Shown one piece after another: positions 26,550 to 36,432 of a stretch of 64,000 bases of DNA. A model generated the notes under the pieces. It was not told the origin of the DNA. It made no database searches and saw only the letters and a program-made list of their open reading frames with translations. The translations under genes were made by a program, and so were the position numbers. The stretch spans positions 1 to 64,000 of the forward strand of contig NZ_JAMPKY010000007.1 of NCBI RefSeq assembly GCF_039962255.1, written 5' to 3'. Positions within the stretch are counted from its first letter, which is position 1. The number at the start of each line of letters is the position of its first letter. This stretch comes from Leptolyngbya subtilissima AS-A7 (GTDB lineage: Bacteria; Cyanobacteriota; Cyanobacteriia; Phormidesmidales; Phormidesmidaceae).

Positions 26550-29500
26550 ATGTCCTTTGTTGGTCTCCACATCCACAGTGCCTACAGCCTGCTTGACGGG
26601 GCCAGCCAGCTGCCCCAGCTAGTAGCGCGGGCTAAGGAACTGGACATGCCGGCGATCGCCCTCACCGACCACGGGGTGATGTATGGCGCGATCGAGCTGA
26701 TCAAGGTCTGCAAAGGGGTGGGCATCAAGCCGATCATCGGCAACGAGATGTACCTAATCAACGGCGACATTTCGCAGCAGCAGCGCCGCCCCCGGTACCA
26801 CCAGGTGGTGCTGGCCAAAAATACCCAAGGCTACAAAAACCTGGTTAAGCTCACCACTATCTCGCACTTGCAGGGGGTACAGGGTAAGGGCATTTTTTCG
26901 CGCCCCTGCATCAACAAAGACCTGTTAGAGCAGTATCACGAAGGGCTGATCGTCACCAGCGCCTGCCTCGGTGGCGAGGTGCCCCAAGCAATTTTGCAGA
27001 AGCGGCCCGATGTGGCCCGCAAGGTGGCCCAGTGGTACAAAGACCTGTTTGGCGAAGACTACTACCTCGAAATTCAAGACCACGGCTCTCCTGAAGACCG
27101 GGTAGTGAACGTGGAGCTGCTGAAGATCGCCCGCGAGATGGACATAAAAGTCATCTGCACCAACGACTCCCACTACATCTCCTGCAACGATGTGGAGGCC
27201 CACGACGCGCTGCTCTGCATCCAGACCGGCAAGCTGCTGACTGAGGACAAGCGCCTGCGCTACAGCGGCACAGAATACCTAAAGTCTGCCGACGAGATGC
27301 GGCAGCTGTTCCGCGATCACATTGAGCCAGAGGTGATTGAGGAATCGATCGCCAACACCCTGGAAGTCGCCGACAAGATCGAAGAGTACACCGGCATCCT
27401 CGGCCAGTCGCGCATTCCCGACTTCCCCATTCCCGCTGAGTTCAACGAAGATGCTGGGGCCTACATGGGTCATGTGGCGCGGGAGGGGCTGGTCAAACGC
27501 ATGAAAGTGGCCAGCTACGAGGAGATTGAGCAGGAATACCGCGATCGCCTCGAATACGAAATCGAGATGATGATCCAGATGGGCTTCCCCACCTACTTCT
27601 TGGTGGTGTGGGACTACATTCGCTTTGCCCGCGACAACAATATTCCAGTGGGGCCGGGACGGGGGTCGGCGGCGGGTTCTCTAGTGGCCTACGCCATGGA
27701 GATTACCAACATCGACCCGATCCACCACGGGCTGCTGTTCGAGCGCTTTTTGAACCCCGAACGCAAGTCGATGCCGGATATTGACACCGACTTCTGCATC
27801 GATCGCCGCGACGAGGTGATCAAATACGTCACCCGCCGCTACGGCGAGGAGCGAGTAGCGCAGATCATTACCTTCAACCGCATGACCTCCAAGGCGGTGC
27901 TTAAGGATGTGGCGCGGGTGATCGACATTCCCTACGCCGAGTCGGACCGGATGGCGAAGCTGATTCCGGTGGCACGGGGCAAGCCCACCAAACTCAAGGT
28001 GATGATCTCCGACGATACTCCCGCCCCCGAGTTCAAAGAAAAGTACGACAACGACCCCCAAACCCGCCGCTGGATCGACATGGCCCTGCGCATTGAGGGC
28101 ACCAACAAAACCTTCGGCATGCACGCCGCTGGGGTGGTGATCTCCAAAGACCCCCTCGACGAAATTGTGCCCCTGCAGCGCAACAACGACGGCCAGGTGA
28201 TCACCCAGTACTACATGGAGGATGTAGAAGCCCTGGGCTTGCTGAAGATGGACTTTTTGGGTCTGCGCAACCTGACCATGATCCAAAAAACCCTGGAGCT
28301 GATCGAGGCGACCCACGGCACCAAAATCGACCCAGACGACCTACCCATGGACGACCCGGCCACCTACAAGCTGCTGGAGCGTGGCGATCTGGGCGGCGTC
28401 TTCCAACTTGAGTCGTCGGGCATGCGCCAGATCGTGAAGGATCTCAAGCCCTCTGGTTTGGAAGACATCTCCTCCGTTCTCGCCCTCTACCGACCGGGGC
28501 CGCTGGATGCGGGGCTGATTCCCAAATTCATTAACCGCAAGCACGGACGCGAAAAAATTGACTTTGCCGACGAAATTCTGAAGCCGATTCTGAGTGAGAC
28601 CTACGGCATCATGGTCTACCAGGAGCAGATCATGAAAATTGCCCAGGATATGGGCGGCTACTCCCTTGGCCAGGCTGACCTGCTGCGGCGGGCCATGGGG
28701 AAGAAGAAAATGTCGGAAATGCTCAAGCACCAGGAGAACTTCGTCAACGGCGCGATGCAGAAAGGCGTCGCCAAGAAGGTGGCGACAGAACTCTGGGACC
28801 AGATGGTGAAGTTCGCCGAATACTGCTTCAACAAGTCGCACTCCACCGCCTACGGGTTTGTTACCTTTCAGACCGCTTACCTGAAGGCTAACTATCCTGT
28901 GGAGTATATGGCGGCGCTGCTAACCTCCAACAGCGGCGACCAGGACAAGGTGCAGATGCACATCGGCAACTGCATTGCCATGGGCATTGAGGTGCTGCCG
29001 CCGGATATCAACCGATCGCTAGTCGATTTTACCCCCGAGGGTAAGAGCATTTTGTTTGGCCTCTCAGCGGTGCGCAACGTCGGTCTAGGCGCGATCGAGT
29101 GCGTTCTAAAGAATCGCGAGGCGGAGGGGCCATTTAATTCGCTGGCGGAACTGTGCGATCGCGTCGATCTACACTCGGTCAACCGCCGCGCCCTAGAATC
29201 GCTGATTCTGGCGGGGGCACTGGATAAGCTTGACCCCAACCGCAACCAGCTCATGCAAGACCTAGAGCTGGTGCTCGACTGGGCCCAGGGCCGCGCCAAG
29301 GATCGTGAGATCGGCCAGGGGAACCTGTTTGACATGATGCTGGGCGGTGGCGATACCCAGAGCGCCACCCCTTCGGCGGGTTATGAAACTGCGCCCAAAG
29401 CAGCGCTAGTAGCCGACTTTGAAGCCCAGGAAAAACTGCGGCAGGAAAAAGAGCTGCTGGGCTTCTACATCTCTGACCATCCGCTCAAGTCGGTGCAGCG

Positions 29501-30068
29501 ATCGGCGCGGGTGCTGGCCCCGATTAACCTGGCAGAGCTACACGAGCAGCCGGATAACGTAACTTTGAGTGCGATCGTGATTCTCGCCAGCGTCAAGCCG
29601 GTGGTGACGAAGAAGGGGGATCGGATGGCGATCGTCCAGCTTGAAGATTTGACTGGGCAGTCAGAGGCCGTTGTCTTTCCCAAATCCTTTGAGCGCATTG
29701 GCCAGCACATTGTCGCCGACAAGCGGCTGATGATCTGGGGCAAGGTCGATCGCCGCGACGATCGCGTGCAGTTCATCATTGACGATGCCGAATCAATTGA
29801 AGATGTGCGCATGGTGATGGTGGAGCTAGACCCGCGTCTGGCGGGCGACATTGAACAGCAGCACCGCCTGCGCAACGTAATTCGCAATAACCAGGGCGAT
29901 GACCCCAAGTATGCGCGAGTGCCGGTGATTGCGGTGATTGGCGGCAACCAGCAGCGGCAGTTTGTGCGGCTAGGGGCACAGTTCCGCGTCAAAGACCCTG
30001 AGGCAGCAGTAAATGCGCTGGTGAATGCCAACTTTCAGGCGAGGGCAACGCCGCTGATTAGCGCGTGA
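26550..30068 (+). CDS. dnaE: DNA polymerase III alpha subunit
   Basis: A 1172-residue replicative polymerase in one piece. It begins with the PHP domain ([20 protein letters not shown]), which has several metal-binding histidines, followed by the polymerase palm with the acidic motif [14 protein letters not shown] around residues 406-418 and the [16 protein letters not shown] segment. The C-terminal part has the OB-fold region. The split-intein insertion site is intact: FAEY precedes Cys759, followed by [11 protein letters not shown], with no intein and no gene break. Acts in the replisome with the beta clamp. Its own promoter and structured leader lie upstream. Confidence 0.97.
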   Translation: MSFVGLHIHSAYSLLDGASQLPQLVARAKELDMPAIALTDHGVMYGAIELIKVCKGVGIKPIIGNEMYLINGDISQQQRRPRYHQVVLAKNTQGYKNLVKLTTISHLQGVQGKGIFSRPCINKDLLEQYHEGLIVTSACLGGEVPQAILQKRPDVARKVAQWYKDLFGEDYYLEIQDHGSPEDRVVNVELLKIAREMDIKVICTNDSHYISCNDVEAHDALLCIQTGKLLTEDKRLRYSGTEYLKSADEMRQLFRDHIEPEVIEESIANTLEVADKIEEYTGILGQSRIPDFPIPAEFNEDAGAYMGHVAREGLVKRMKVASYEEIEQEYRDRLEYEIEMMIQMGFPTYFLVVWDYIRFARDNNIPVGPGRGSAAGSLVAYAMEITNIDPIHHGLLFERFLNPERKSMPDIDTDFCIDRRDEVIKYVTRRYGEERVAQIITFNRMTSKAVLKDVARVIDIPYAESDRMAKLIPVARGKPTKLKVMISDDTPAPEFKEKYDNDPQTRRWIDMALRIEGTNKTFGMHAAGVVISKDPLDEIVPLQRNNDGQVITQYYMEDVEALGLLKMDFLGLRNLTMIQKTLELIEATHGTKIDPDDLPMDDPATYKLLERGDLGGVFQLESSGMRQIVKDLKPSGLEDISSVLALYRPGPLDAGLIPKFINRKHGREKIDFADEILKPILSETYGIMVYQEQIMKIAQDMGGYSLGQADLLRRAMGKKKMSEMLKHQENFVNGAMQKGVAKKVATELWDQMVKFAEYCFNKSHSTAYGFVTFQTAYLKANYPVEYMAALLTSNSGDQDKVQMHIGNCIAMGIEVLPPDINRSLVDFTPEGKSILFGLSAVRNVGLGAIECVLKNREAEGPFNSLAELCDRVDLHSVNRRALESLILAGALDKLDPNRNQLMQDLELVLDWAQGRAKDREIGQGNLFDMMLGGGDTQSATPSAGYETAPKAALVADFEAQEKLRQEKELLGFYISDHPLKSVQRSARVLAPINLAELHEQPDNVTLSAIVILASVKPVVTKKGDRMAIVQLEDLTGQSEAVVFPKSFERIGQHIVADKRLMIWGKVDRRDDRVQFIIDDAESIEDVRMVMVELDPRLAGDIEQQHRLRNVIRNNQGDDPKYARVPVIAVIGGNQQRQFVRLGAQFRVKDPEAAVNALVNANFQARATPLISA

Positions 30069-30080
30069 ATTCCTTATCGG

Positions 30081-30145
30081 GAGAGATCCGGTTCCTTTCG
30101 CATGTAGCCGATGAATCGGCATTGCACAAAAGGGATCGGGTCTCT
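30081..30145 (+). terminator. Long imperfect hairpin after dnaE
   Basis: Outer arms AGAGATCCGGTTCCTTT and AAAGGGATCGGGTCTCT are largely complementary. Inside them GCCGAT (30107-30112) pairs perfectly with ATCGGC (30115-30120). It lies between the convergent dnaE and potD-like genes. There is no clean T-run, so a role as terminator is plausible rather than sure. Confidence 0.5.
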
Positions 30146-30155
30146 AGCGAGGTCG

Positions 30156-31307
30156 CTAAGCGCTGGTCAATTCAGTCCAATAGCGATCGAATAGGTCAGA
30201 CGTAGCTGTATCAAGCGGGGCAATGCCCTCGCAGTTGGCCAGGACCGACTCTGGCGGAAATAGGGTTTCGCTGTCTTGCAGTTCGGCGGGCAGCAGCTCA
30301 AACGCCGACTTGCTGGGAGTGGCAAAGCCCAGCTTCTGTACAGCAAAGGCGGCATTCTCAGGTTCCAGCATGAAGTTGAGCCAGGCGTAGGCGGCCTCTG
30401 GGTGCGGCGCGGTTTTGGGAATCGCGATCGCATCGGTCCATAGGGAGCTGCCAGAGGTGGGAATGACGTAGCGCAGGTTGGGATTCTCGGCGGGAAGGGC
30501 GTTGCCCAAGTGCGAGTAGGTCATGCAGAGGTCGAGGTCGCCTGCGATGAGCGAGTCTTCCCAGCCAAAACTGGAGAACTGGGCGATCGCTGGTTTCAGC
30601 TCCTGCAACCGCTTGAACGCAGCCTCGATCTGCCTAGGGTCAGTCGTGTTGTAGGAATAGCCCAGCGACGTCAGAGTCGCCCCCAGAGTTTCGCGGACGT
30701 CGTCGAGTAGAGTGAGCCGGCCTGTCAAGGCGTCTTGCCGCTCCCATAGATAAGCCCAGTCAGTGGGGGGCGGGCTGAGTTTGGTGGTGTCGTAGATCAG
30801 CCCGGTGGTACCCCAGCTAAGCGGGATGCTGTGGGCGTTATTGGGGTCGTAGGTGAGGTTTTGCCAGGGGTCGCGCAGGTCGTCCAATCCTGTCAGCTGA
30901 GCGTGGTCGAGAGTTGCCAACAGCCCCAGCTCAATCATCTGCTGCACCATGTAGTCGGAGGGATACAGAATGCTGAACTGCTGCCCGCCGCCCGCCTGGA
31001 TTTTCGCCAGCATAGTCTCGTTAGAGTCGTAGGTCTGCACCTCGATGGGGATGCCGGTGGCCTGGGTAAAGCGATCGTAGACCTCATCATCGACGTAGTC
31101 AGACCAGGTGTAGATATAGAGCGGTTTGTTATTGCCATCGGCAGGGGCGCTGCCGTCCGCATTAGAAATATTAGTGCCCGGGCGTCGGCAGTTTGCCAGG
31201 GCCAAACCAGATGCCGCCGTCGTTGAAAACTGCAGAAATCGCCGCCGGGAGAGATAATGCGGACGCGATCGCCCCACTGGACCGGTCTTTGACCAACGAA
31301 CGGTCAT
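30156..31307 (-). CDS. Polyamine-type ABC transporter substrate-binding lipoprotein
   Basis: A 383-residue periplasmic binding protein of the PotD/PotF family (family 1 of bacterial extracellular solute-binding proteins). N terminus: SRRRFLQFSTTAASGLALANC, a twin-arginine signal ending in a lipobox-like LANC, so it is probably a lipoprotein. After the signal: NKPLYIYTWSDYVDDEVYDR, then EVQTYDSNETMLAKIQAGGG and ILYPSDYMVQQMIELGLL, the PotD-type pattern. Later DAIAIPKTAPHPEAAYAWLN. It binds spermidine, putrescine or a related compound; ligand not shown. No permease or ATPase gene adjoins, so it is an orphan component here. Good ribosome-binding site (GAGGAAGT). Confidence 0.88.
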   Translation of the reverse strand: MTVRWSKTGPVGRSRPHYLSRRRFLQFSTTAASGLALANCRRPGTNISNADGSAPADGNNKPLYIYTWSDYVDDEVYDRFTQATGIPIEVQTYDSNETMLAKIQAGGGQQFSILYPSDYMVQQMIELGLLATLDHAQLTGLDDLRDPWQNLTYDPNNAHSIPLSWGTTGLIYDTTKLSPPPTDWAYLWERQDALTGRLTLLDDVRETLGATLTSLGYSYNTTDPRQIEAAFKRLQELKPAIAQFSSFGWEDSLIAGDLDLCMTYSHLGNALPAENPNLRYVIPTSGSSLWTDAIAIPKTAPHPEAAYAWLNFMLEPENAAFAVQKLGFATPSKSAFELLPAELQDSETLFPPESVLANCEGIAPLDTATSDLFDRYWTELTSA

Positions 31308-31482
31308 ACTTCCTCAAGGATTCTCAAATATGGGCATTAGTCTACACCACGAGAATCTAGCGGCACAGTTCACCAGTCGTTAACAGCTTGGTAGGTTGAC
31401 TCCGCAGAAGGTCAGCGACCTTTCTTGTCAGCCTCAGCTCATTTTCGCCTCATCAGGGTTGAGACTGATCTCGACTACAGAT

Positions 31483-31815
31483 TTATACGGCCAATGCAAC
31501 GCCAAACAGAACTGCACAAAACAGACTCACAATCGCCATCAATCCAGCAGGCATGAATTTGTTGGTCTTGCGGAAGCGCAGGCCGAAGACGATCAGGAGC
31601 GCGATCGCAAGGCAGATGGCCAGAGTTATACCTGCGTTGTAGCTGTTGCTCAGGGTGATCCACCAGGCGATGAGCAAGGCTGCGCCGCTAATCAGCCCAG
31701 AGATCAGGGAAGGTTTACTGCGGGCTTTCACATAGCCCATCACGCCGCCAGCTATGACCAGCACGGCGTAGAGCAAGAGCACCCAGGGCGCGAGCGCAAC
31801 GATCAAAAAGAGCAT
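31483..31815 (-). CDS. TMEM14 family membrane protein
   Basis: A 110-residue protein with four hydrophobic helices (about 5-26, 38-54, 64-80 and 88-108). The first helices contain LLYAVLVIAGGVMGYVKARS then KPSLISGLISGAALLIAWW, which is the TMEM14/FAX1 signature. FAX1-type homologues in chloroplast envelopes export fatty acids. The cyanobacterial version has unknown cargo. It lies just downstream of the AmpG-like gene (39-base gap, same strand), so the two may be cotranscribed. Confidence 0.85.
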   Translation of the reverse strand: MLFLIVALAPWVLLLYAVLVIAGGVMGYVKARSKPSLISGLISGAALLIAWWITLSNSYNAGITLAICLAIALLIVFGLRFRKTNKFMPAGLMAIVSLFCAVLFGVALAV

Positions 31816-31854
31816 ATCCGCACTCCAGCAACGTCTTGCTTCAAGGGTACTGCC

Positions 31855-33207
31855 TTAGTCGACCTCCTCGCGATCGCGCCAGGGGGCAAACACGGGCAGC
31901 AGCAGCAAGCCGGGCAGGGCGGCGAGCAGCGTAATGCCAAAGAATAGGGGCCAGCCCTGCTGAGTAGCCCCTCCTAAAGTGGGTGTCGCAGCAATGTTGG
32001 GGTTGCTCTGCACAAACTGCTGCAGGCGCTGGGCAAGTTCGCCGCTGGCGGGGCCAGCGATCAGATCGCGCCCGACCGCCATCAGGCTAGACAGCAAGGC
32101 AAACTGGGTGGCCGAAAAGCGGGCATTACACAGACTCATTAGAAAGCCGACAAAGCCCGCCGTCCCCAGCCCGGCGCAAAAGTTTTCGACGTTGATGGCT
32201 AGCACCATGACTAGGTAATTTTTGCCAACAATCGCCAGGATCAAATAGCCCAGGTTGCTCAGGGCCTGAAGCCCACCAAAAACCCACAGAGAGCGGTTGA
32301 TGCCCAGCTGGCTGAGGGCAGCCCCGCCCGCTAGGGTGCCGACGATGGTGGCCACCAGCCCTAGCCCCTGACGAATCGTGCCAATGTCGGTATCCGAAAA
32401 GCCCAACCCCTGGTCGCCCAAAAACGGAATGGCCATCTTTGCTGTCAGGTTGTCGCCCAGCTTGTAGAGCAGAATGAACAGCAGCACGGCGATTGTGCGC
32501 TGCACCCCCAGGCGGCTAAAAAACTCGCCAAAGGGTTGCACCACCGCCTGCTTCAGCGAGTCCGGCGGGTGCACGGCGCGCACCGGCTCCGGTGCCCACA
32601 GCGAGACCAGCACCCCCAGCCCCATCAGCCCGGCCATCACCCCATAGACCCAGGGCCAGGTGATGCGATCGGCCAGAATAAAGGCCATCGCCCCGGTTAG
32701 CAAAATGGCGATCCGGTAGCCCAAAACGTAAGTGGCGGCTCCGGCCCCCATTTCACGCTCCTCCAGCACATCGGTACGGTAGGCATCAATGGCGATGTCT
32801 TGGGTAGCGCTGAGAAAGGTAATCCCCAAGGCGATCAGGGCGACGAGTTGCAGCACCGAGGCTGGCGTGGGCAAGGGGCCAGCAGCGATCGCGGCCATTT
32901 GCAGGGCAAGAATTGCGATCCCCACTACCAGCCCCAGCTGCCCAATCACCATCCAGCCCCGCCGTCGGCCCAGGCGAGGGGGGACGAAGCGATCGAGAAG
33001 GGGCGACCACAAAAATTTGAGCGAGTAGGGCAGGCTAATCAAGCTGAACCAGCCGATGGTGCGCAGATCGAGCTGAGCTTTGGTCATCCAGCCCCGGAAG
33101 GCATCGTCCATCAGAGCGTAGGGTAGCCCAGAGGCAATGCCTAGCAGCAGAATGGCCGCCATCTTGCGGCTCTGAAAAACCCGAACTAAGGAGTGAGTAG
33201 CTTTCAC
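31855..33207 (-). CDS. AmpG-like MFS permease
   Basis: About 450 residues from the GTG at 33207; the ORF runs further upstream to 33354, but those 49 residues (rich in Arg, Ser, Pro) look untranslated. Twelve hydrophobic segments. Key block FQSRKMAAILLLGIASGLPYAL then PYSLKFLWSPLLDRFVPPRL and TFLSATQDIAIDAYRTDVL, all typical of AmpG-type permeases. AmpG imports anhydro-muropeptides for cell-wall recycling in proteobacteria; in cyanobacteria the substrate is not proven. The start remains uncertain because no good ribosome-binding site is seen at any candidate. Confidence 0.8.
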   Translation of the reverse strand: MKATHSLVRVFQSRKMAAILLLGIASGLPYALMDDAFRGWMTKAQLDLRTIGWFSLISLPYSLKFLWSPLLDRFVPPRLGRRRGWMVIGQLGLVVGIAILALQMAAIAAGPLPTPASVLQLVALIALGITFLSATQDIAIDAYRTDVLEEREMGAGAATYVLGYRIAILLTGAMAFILADRITWPWVYGVMAGLMGLGVLVSLWAPEPVRAVHPPDSLKQAVVQPFGEFFSRLGVQRTIAVLLFILLYKLGDNLTAKMAIPFLGDQGLGFSDTDIGTIRQGLGLVATIVGTLAGGAALSQLGINRSLWVFGGLQALSNLGYLILAIVGKNYLVMVLAINVENFCAGLGTAGFVGFLMSLCNARFSATQFALLSSLMAVGRDLIAGPASGELAQRLQQFVQSNPNIAATPTLGGATQQGWPLFFGITLLAALPGLLLLPVFAPWRDREEVD

Positions 33208-33357
33208 GAGGTTGCAGACCGGATGTTGGCTGGGGATGACATCAGAGCAAGATACCACCAGATTAGGTCGCTTAGCTCGGGATCGCCTTTGCCGATCAAT
33301 CCACTCAGGCCCTGTAGCAGCAGTCTTGCAGCTTCCTCGCCAAGACTGGTTCAACGT

Positions 33358-33575
33358 TTAAGCACTAAGAAAAAACAGCAGCTCCACGTAGGCGCGGTAG
33401 TGAGCTAGCTGAGCGGGATCTTGCAGCACTTTCATCATCACAAAGCCGCCTCTAAATGTAGCGGCTAGGGAATCTGTGGTTACGGAGCACGAGGAGGATG
33501 CTGAGCGATCGCCCCCTCAAACTTAGCCCCCAGCTGCCGCCACAGCAAAAACGACAGCGACGATCAGTGCCGGGA
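33358..33575 (-). pseudogene. TetR-family regulator, C-terminal remnant
   Basis: Read on the minus strand, an LWRQLGAKFEGAIAQH segment is followed, after a frameshift near 33480, by TDSLAATFRGGFVMMKVLQD then PAQLAHYRAYVELLFF, ending at a stop near 33360. This matches the C-terminal ligand-binding tail of cyanobacterial TetR-like regulators. The helix-turn-helix part is missing, replaced by noncoding sequence. It probably once regulated the adjacent diiron gene; that is inference. Confidence 0.65.
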
Positions 33576-33747
33576 AATCAGACATTTTTCCCAAAGAGCT
33601 AGACCTGTCTGGGTTTGACGCTGGCGGGACGATTTGGCGACGGTCTGGCGACGGCCCCCTATCTAATCTGAAAACAAGTTAAACCAACGGCCCTAGGGCA
33701 ATGACTCAATCGCCGTGGCGAGCCCCCATTCACGTTCAGGAGATCCT

Positions 33748-34689
33748 ATGACCGCAGCAACCGTTCCAAAACACAGTTATTCGGCAATTCTCAAAGATGC
33801 CGCGCGGGTGGCCTGGCAGGTAGAAGATCTGATTGGCCCCCATCGGCCCCTCGACTTTACCCGACCCTTTTTGCCCGAGGCGCTGGTACAGGCCAAGGCG
33901 ATTCCGAGTTTAGATGCCGAGGCCGCCCGGTTGCTCAACCACATTCGCAGCAACAGCTATCTGCACCTGTTTGGGCTGGTGGAAGAGTTCATTTTGCCCC
34001 TGGTGGTTGACCATGCCAAAACCTTGGGCTGCGATGACATTGCGGCCACCCAGGCCTACCTGGGCTTTGCCGCCGAAGAAAGCAAGCACATTCGTCTGTT
34101 TCGCGAGTTTGCGACCGCCTTTGAGACCGGGTTTGGCCACCGCTGCGAGATGATCGGGCCACCCCAAGCAATCGCAGGTTTCGTGCTCAGCCATAGCCCC
34201 CTAGGCGTAGCCCTAGTGACTCTGCACATTGAGTGGATGACCCAGCGGCACTTTCTCGAAAGCGTTCGTCACCAGCAGGATGCTCTCGACCCGCAGTTTT
34301 GCAGTTTGCTAAAGCACCACTGGCAGGAGGAGGCCCAGCACGCCCGCCTCGATACCCTGATGGTTGAGTCCATGGCTCAAACCATGGATGCCAAAGGCAT
34401 CGCCACTGCCATTGACGACTACATCGCCATCATTCGCTACCTCGATCAAGGCTTTAAAGCCCAGGTGCAATTAGATATTGCCAGCCTGGAACGGGTCACA
34501 GGGCGCACCTTTTCTGCCTCTGAACGGGATGAGATGCAGCGCATTCAAGAGCGATCGTACCAAAACGCGTTTTTGATCGCGGGCATGACCCATCCCAGCT
34601 TTGAGCAGAGCGTGCGGGCCTTGAGCGCATCAGGATATGCCCAAATCGCGGCTCTGACCCACGAGTTTTTGTCGGACGACGACCAATAG
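33748..34689 (+). CDS. Ferritin-like diiron protein (AurF-type candidate)
   Basis: A 313-residue mostly helical protein from the ATG at 33748, preceded by CAGGAGA; the ORF itself opens at 33715 but the earlier codons are noncoding in style. Diiron-type ligands: Glu80 (LVEEFILPL), Glu111 with His114 (AAEESKHIRLFRE), Glu162 (HIEWM), and Glu195 with His198 (WQEEAQHARLD). This ExxH ... E ... ExxH pattern fits ferritin-like N- or C-oxygenases (AurF-like). Substrate unknown. It lies directly upstream (71 bases) of an osmC-like gene on the same strand, a probable two-gene stress operon. Confidence 0.75.
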   Translation: MTAATVPKHSYSAILKDAARVAWQVEDLIGPHRPLDFTRPFLPEALVQAKAIPSLDAEAARLLNHIRSNSYLHLFGLVEEFILPLVVDHAKTLGCDDIAATQAYLGFAAEESKHIRLFREFATAFETGFGHRCEMIGPPQAIAGFVLSHSPLGVALVTLHIEWMTQRHFLESVRHQQDALDPQFCSLLKHHWQEEAQHARLDTLMVESMAQTMDAKGIATAIDDYIAIIRYLDQGFKAQVQLDIASLERVTGRTFSASERDEMQRIQERSYQNAFLIAGMTHPSFEQSVRALSASGYAQIAALTHEFLSDDDQ

Positions 34690-34760
34690 CCAAACGAAAC
34701 GGCTGCGGTCATTACACAGCTTTTAATAGTTCTCTATCCCCAAAATTAAGGAGTTTGACT

Positions 34761-35327
34761 ATGACTACGACTGAGCAGGTTTATACCATCAACGGCTTTG
34801 CCCCCAGCGGCGTCACCGAGCTAGTTACCGCCATTCAGCAGGATGCTGCCCAAGCGCAGATGGCCTTCCACGCCACTACGGCTTGGGTAGACGGCACGCG
34901 ATCGCTCACCCGCATGACCTCCTTCGACTGGGCTGGGCAAGCCTACGCCCGCGACTTCTCGCTCACCATCGACGAGCCTGAGGAACTGGGCGGCACCAAC
35001 ATGGGACCCAACCCCCAGGAGGTGCTGTTGGCAGGCGTCAATTCCTGCATTCTGACTACCTTTGTCGAACATTGCTCTGTAGAAGGCATTCGGCTAGAGA
35101 AAGTGGAGATCCACAGCACCGGCACCCTCGACGTGCGAGGCCTGCTCAAGCTGGATGAATCAATCCAGGCCGGGTATCAGGATATGCGCTGGACGCTGAC
35201 GGTGAAGGGCGACGCCGCTCCCGAGAAATTCCAGCAGATGTATGAGGCGACGATCGCATCCTCGCCGAACTTCTGGAACCTGGCCAACCCGGTCAAGATC
35301 GTGCCATCCCTGCGCGTCGAAGCTTAG
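34761..35327 (+). CDS. OsmC-family protein
   Basis: A 188-residue protein from the ATG at 34761 (a TTG two codons earlier is not needed). The OsmC/Ohr fold shows in GPNPQEVLLAGVNSCILTTF, with the first redox Cys in NSC, and in KVEIHSTGTLDVRGLL. The second family Cys, usually in a CPVS context, is replaced by IASSPNFWNLANPV, so the thiol peroxidase pair is incomplete. It may be a single-cysteine peroxidase or have another role. Perfect AAGGAG precedes the start. Ends at a strong terminator, closing the operon with the diiron gene. Confidence 0.85.
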   Translation: MTTTEQVYTINGFAPSGVTELVTAIQQDAAQAQMAFHATTAWVDGTRSLTRMTSFDWAGQAYARDFSLTIDEPEELGGTNMGPNPQEVLLAGVNSCILTTFVEHCSVEGIRLEKVEIHSTGTLDVRGLLKLDESIQAGYQDMRWTLTVKGDAAPEKFQQMYEATIASSPNFWNLANPVKIVPSLRVEA

Positions 35328-35353
35328 ACCTGGTTAAGGTCGGTCTTCCCTCA

Positions 35354-35390
35354 GCAGTCGTGCGGGCTCTCGCTCGCACGACTGCGTTTT
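35354..35390 (+). terminator. Rho-independent terminator after the OsmC gene
   Basis: Perfect 11-bp stem GCAGTCGTGCG / CGCACGACTGC with a 10-base loop, then GTTTT. It begins 27 bases after the stop codon. Confidence 0.92.
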
Positions 35391-35531
35391 ATCTGTTGTG
35401 AATTTTGCTGAGCAAGTCGCGATTGAAAGCATTTGCACAAGCTCGGCGTCGACTGCGACAGTACAGACCTGCCCTACAATCCCTACACTCCGTTCTAGAC
35501 GCTCTAGCAATTGCCCATTCTCTATGCAGGC

Positions 35532-35642
35532 TGTTTAGGAGGTGTTGCTGACTTGAAGCACGAATTTGAGTAGGGGCAAACGGCCGTTTGCCCCTACAAG
35601 AGCCATTGCAGTTTTGATTCATACCTGTATCCAGCAACCCCG
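35532..35642. repeat. Interspersed repeat with a 28-bp perfect palindrome
   Basis: At 35570-35597 the sequence is GTAGGGGCAAACGG followed by its exact reverse complement. Flanks carry TGTTGCTGAC on the left and TATCCAGCAACC on the right, an imperfect inverted pair. The layout suggests a miniature element of the kind scattered in cyanobacterial intergenic DNA. No ORF inside. Confidence 0.6.
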
Positions 35643-35643
35643 T

Positions 35644-36432
35644 TTAGGGAACAGCGCGATCGGGGCTGAGCCCTAGCTCGGCGCAGTGATCGTTGTTGAT
35701 CTCGCCATCGGCCATGCGAGTGTTGCAGAACCGAGCAGCGCTGAGGTCGGTGCGGTTGAGATTGGCATCTCGTAAGTCGGCATCGGTAAAGATAGCCCCG
35801 GCTAACTCGGTGTCACGAATTAGTGCCTGGCGCATGTCGGCCCCGGTAAAGTCGGCCCCCGCTAGCTGGGCACCAATCAAGTTGGCCCGAAAAAGCTGGC
35901 TGTGGGTTAAGGTCGCGTTGGTCAAATCGGTTGCTGCCAGACTGGCGTGGTTGAACACGGCTCTATCTAGACGGCTGCCGCTGAGGTCGCTGCCGTACCA
36001 ATCGCTGTTGCGGGCTTCGGCGCGTTCTAGATTGACGTCAGCAGCGTTGACCTCCCGCAGGGTGCTGCCGGTGAGGGTGGCCTGGCGCAGGTTGGCCCCC
36101 GACAGGTTGGCTCCGGTCAGGTCAGCGGCGCTGAGCACCACCTGTTGCAGGTTGGTCTGGCTCAGGTCAGCTTGGGTCAACTGAGCGCGGGGCAGGCGGG
36201 CCTGGCGCAGGTTGGCTCCCGCCAGATTGGCATTGGTCAGGTCGGCATCTTCGAGATCGGCGCGGGTAAGCACGACGCCGCTGAGGTCGCAGGCGATGCA
36301 GATGTGGCTGATCAGCAGCTGCCGCAGGGGGTCGTTGGCAACACCGGGTGTAGCCAAGGCCAGAGCAAGGCCAACCGCGGCGGCTACCCCCGTGGGACGG
36401 AGATTTTGGCGTGGTGTAGTGCGGTGTGCCAT
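35644..36432 (-). CDS. Exported pentapeptide-repeat protein
   Basis: A 262-residue protein from the ATG at 36432 (a TTG start 3 codons earlier is possible). A hydrophobic signal peptide (about residues 13-30, VAAAVGLALALATPGVA) leads to about 32 A(D/N)LxX-type repeats, such as ADLEDADLTNANLAGANLRQ, that stack into a right-handed quadrilateral beta helix. The repeats run with a short break at ARNSDWYGSD. A terminal CNTRMADGEINNDHC loop has two cysteines that could pair in the periplasm. Function unknown; such proteins are common in cyanobacteria. Confidence 0.9.
   Translation of the reverse strand: MAHRTTPRQNLRPTGVAAAVGLALALATPGVANDPLRQLLISHICIACDLSGVVLTRADLEDADLTNANLAGANLRQARLPRAQLTQADLSQTNLQQVVLSAADLTGANLSGANLRQATLTGSTLREVNAADVNLERAEARNSDWYGSDLSGSRLDRAVFNHASLAATDLTNATLTHSQLFRANLIGAQLAGADFTGADMRQALIRDTELAGAIFTDADLRDANLNRTDLSAARFCNTRMADGEINNDHCAELGLSPDRAVP

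Noticed and set aside
27681-28316. 211-codon minus-strand ORF inside dnaE
   Set aside because: Antisense shadow of a high-G+C coding region with no family resemblance.
28800-28850. Intein in dnaE
   Set aside because: The protein reads straight through Cys759 without any inserted splicing domain.
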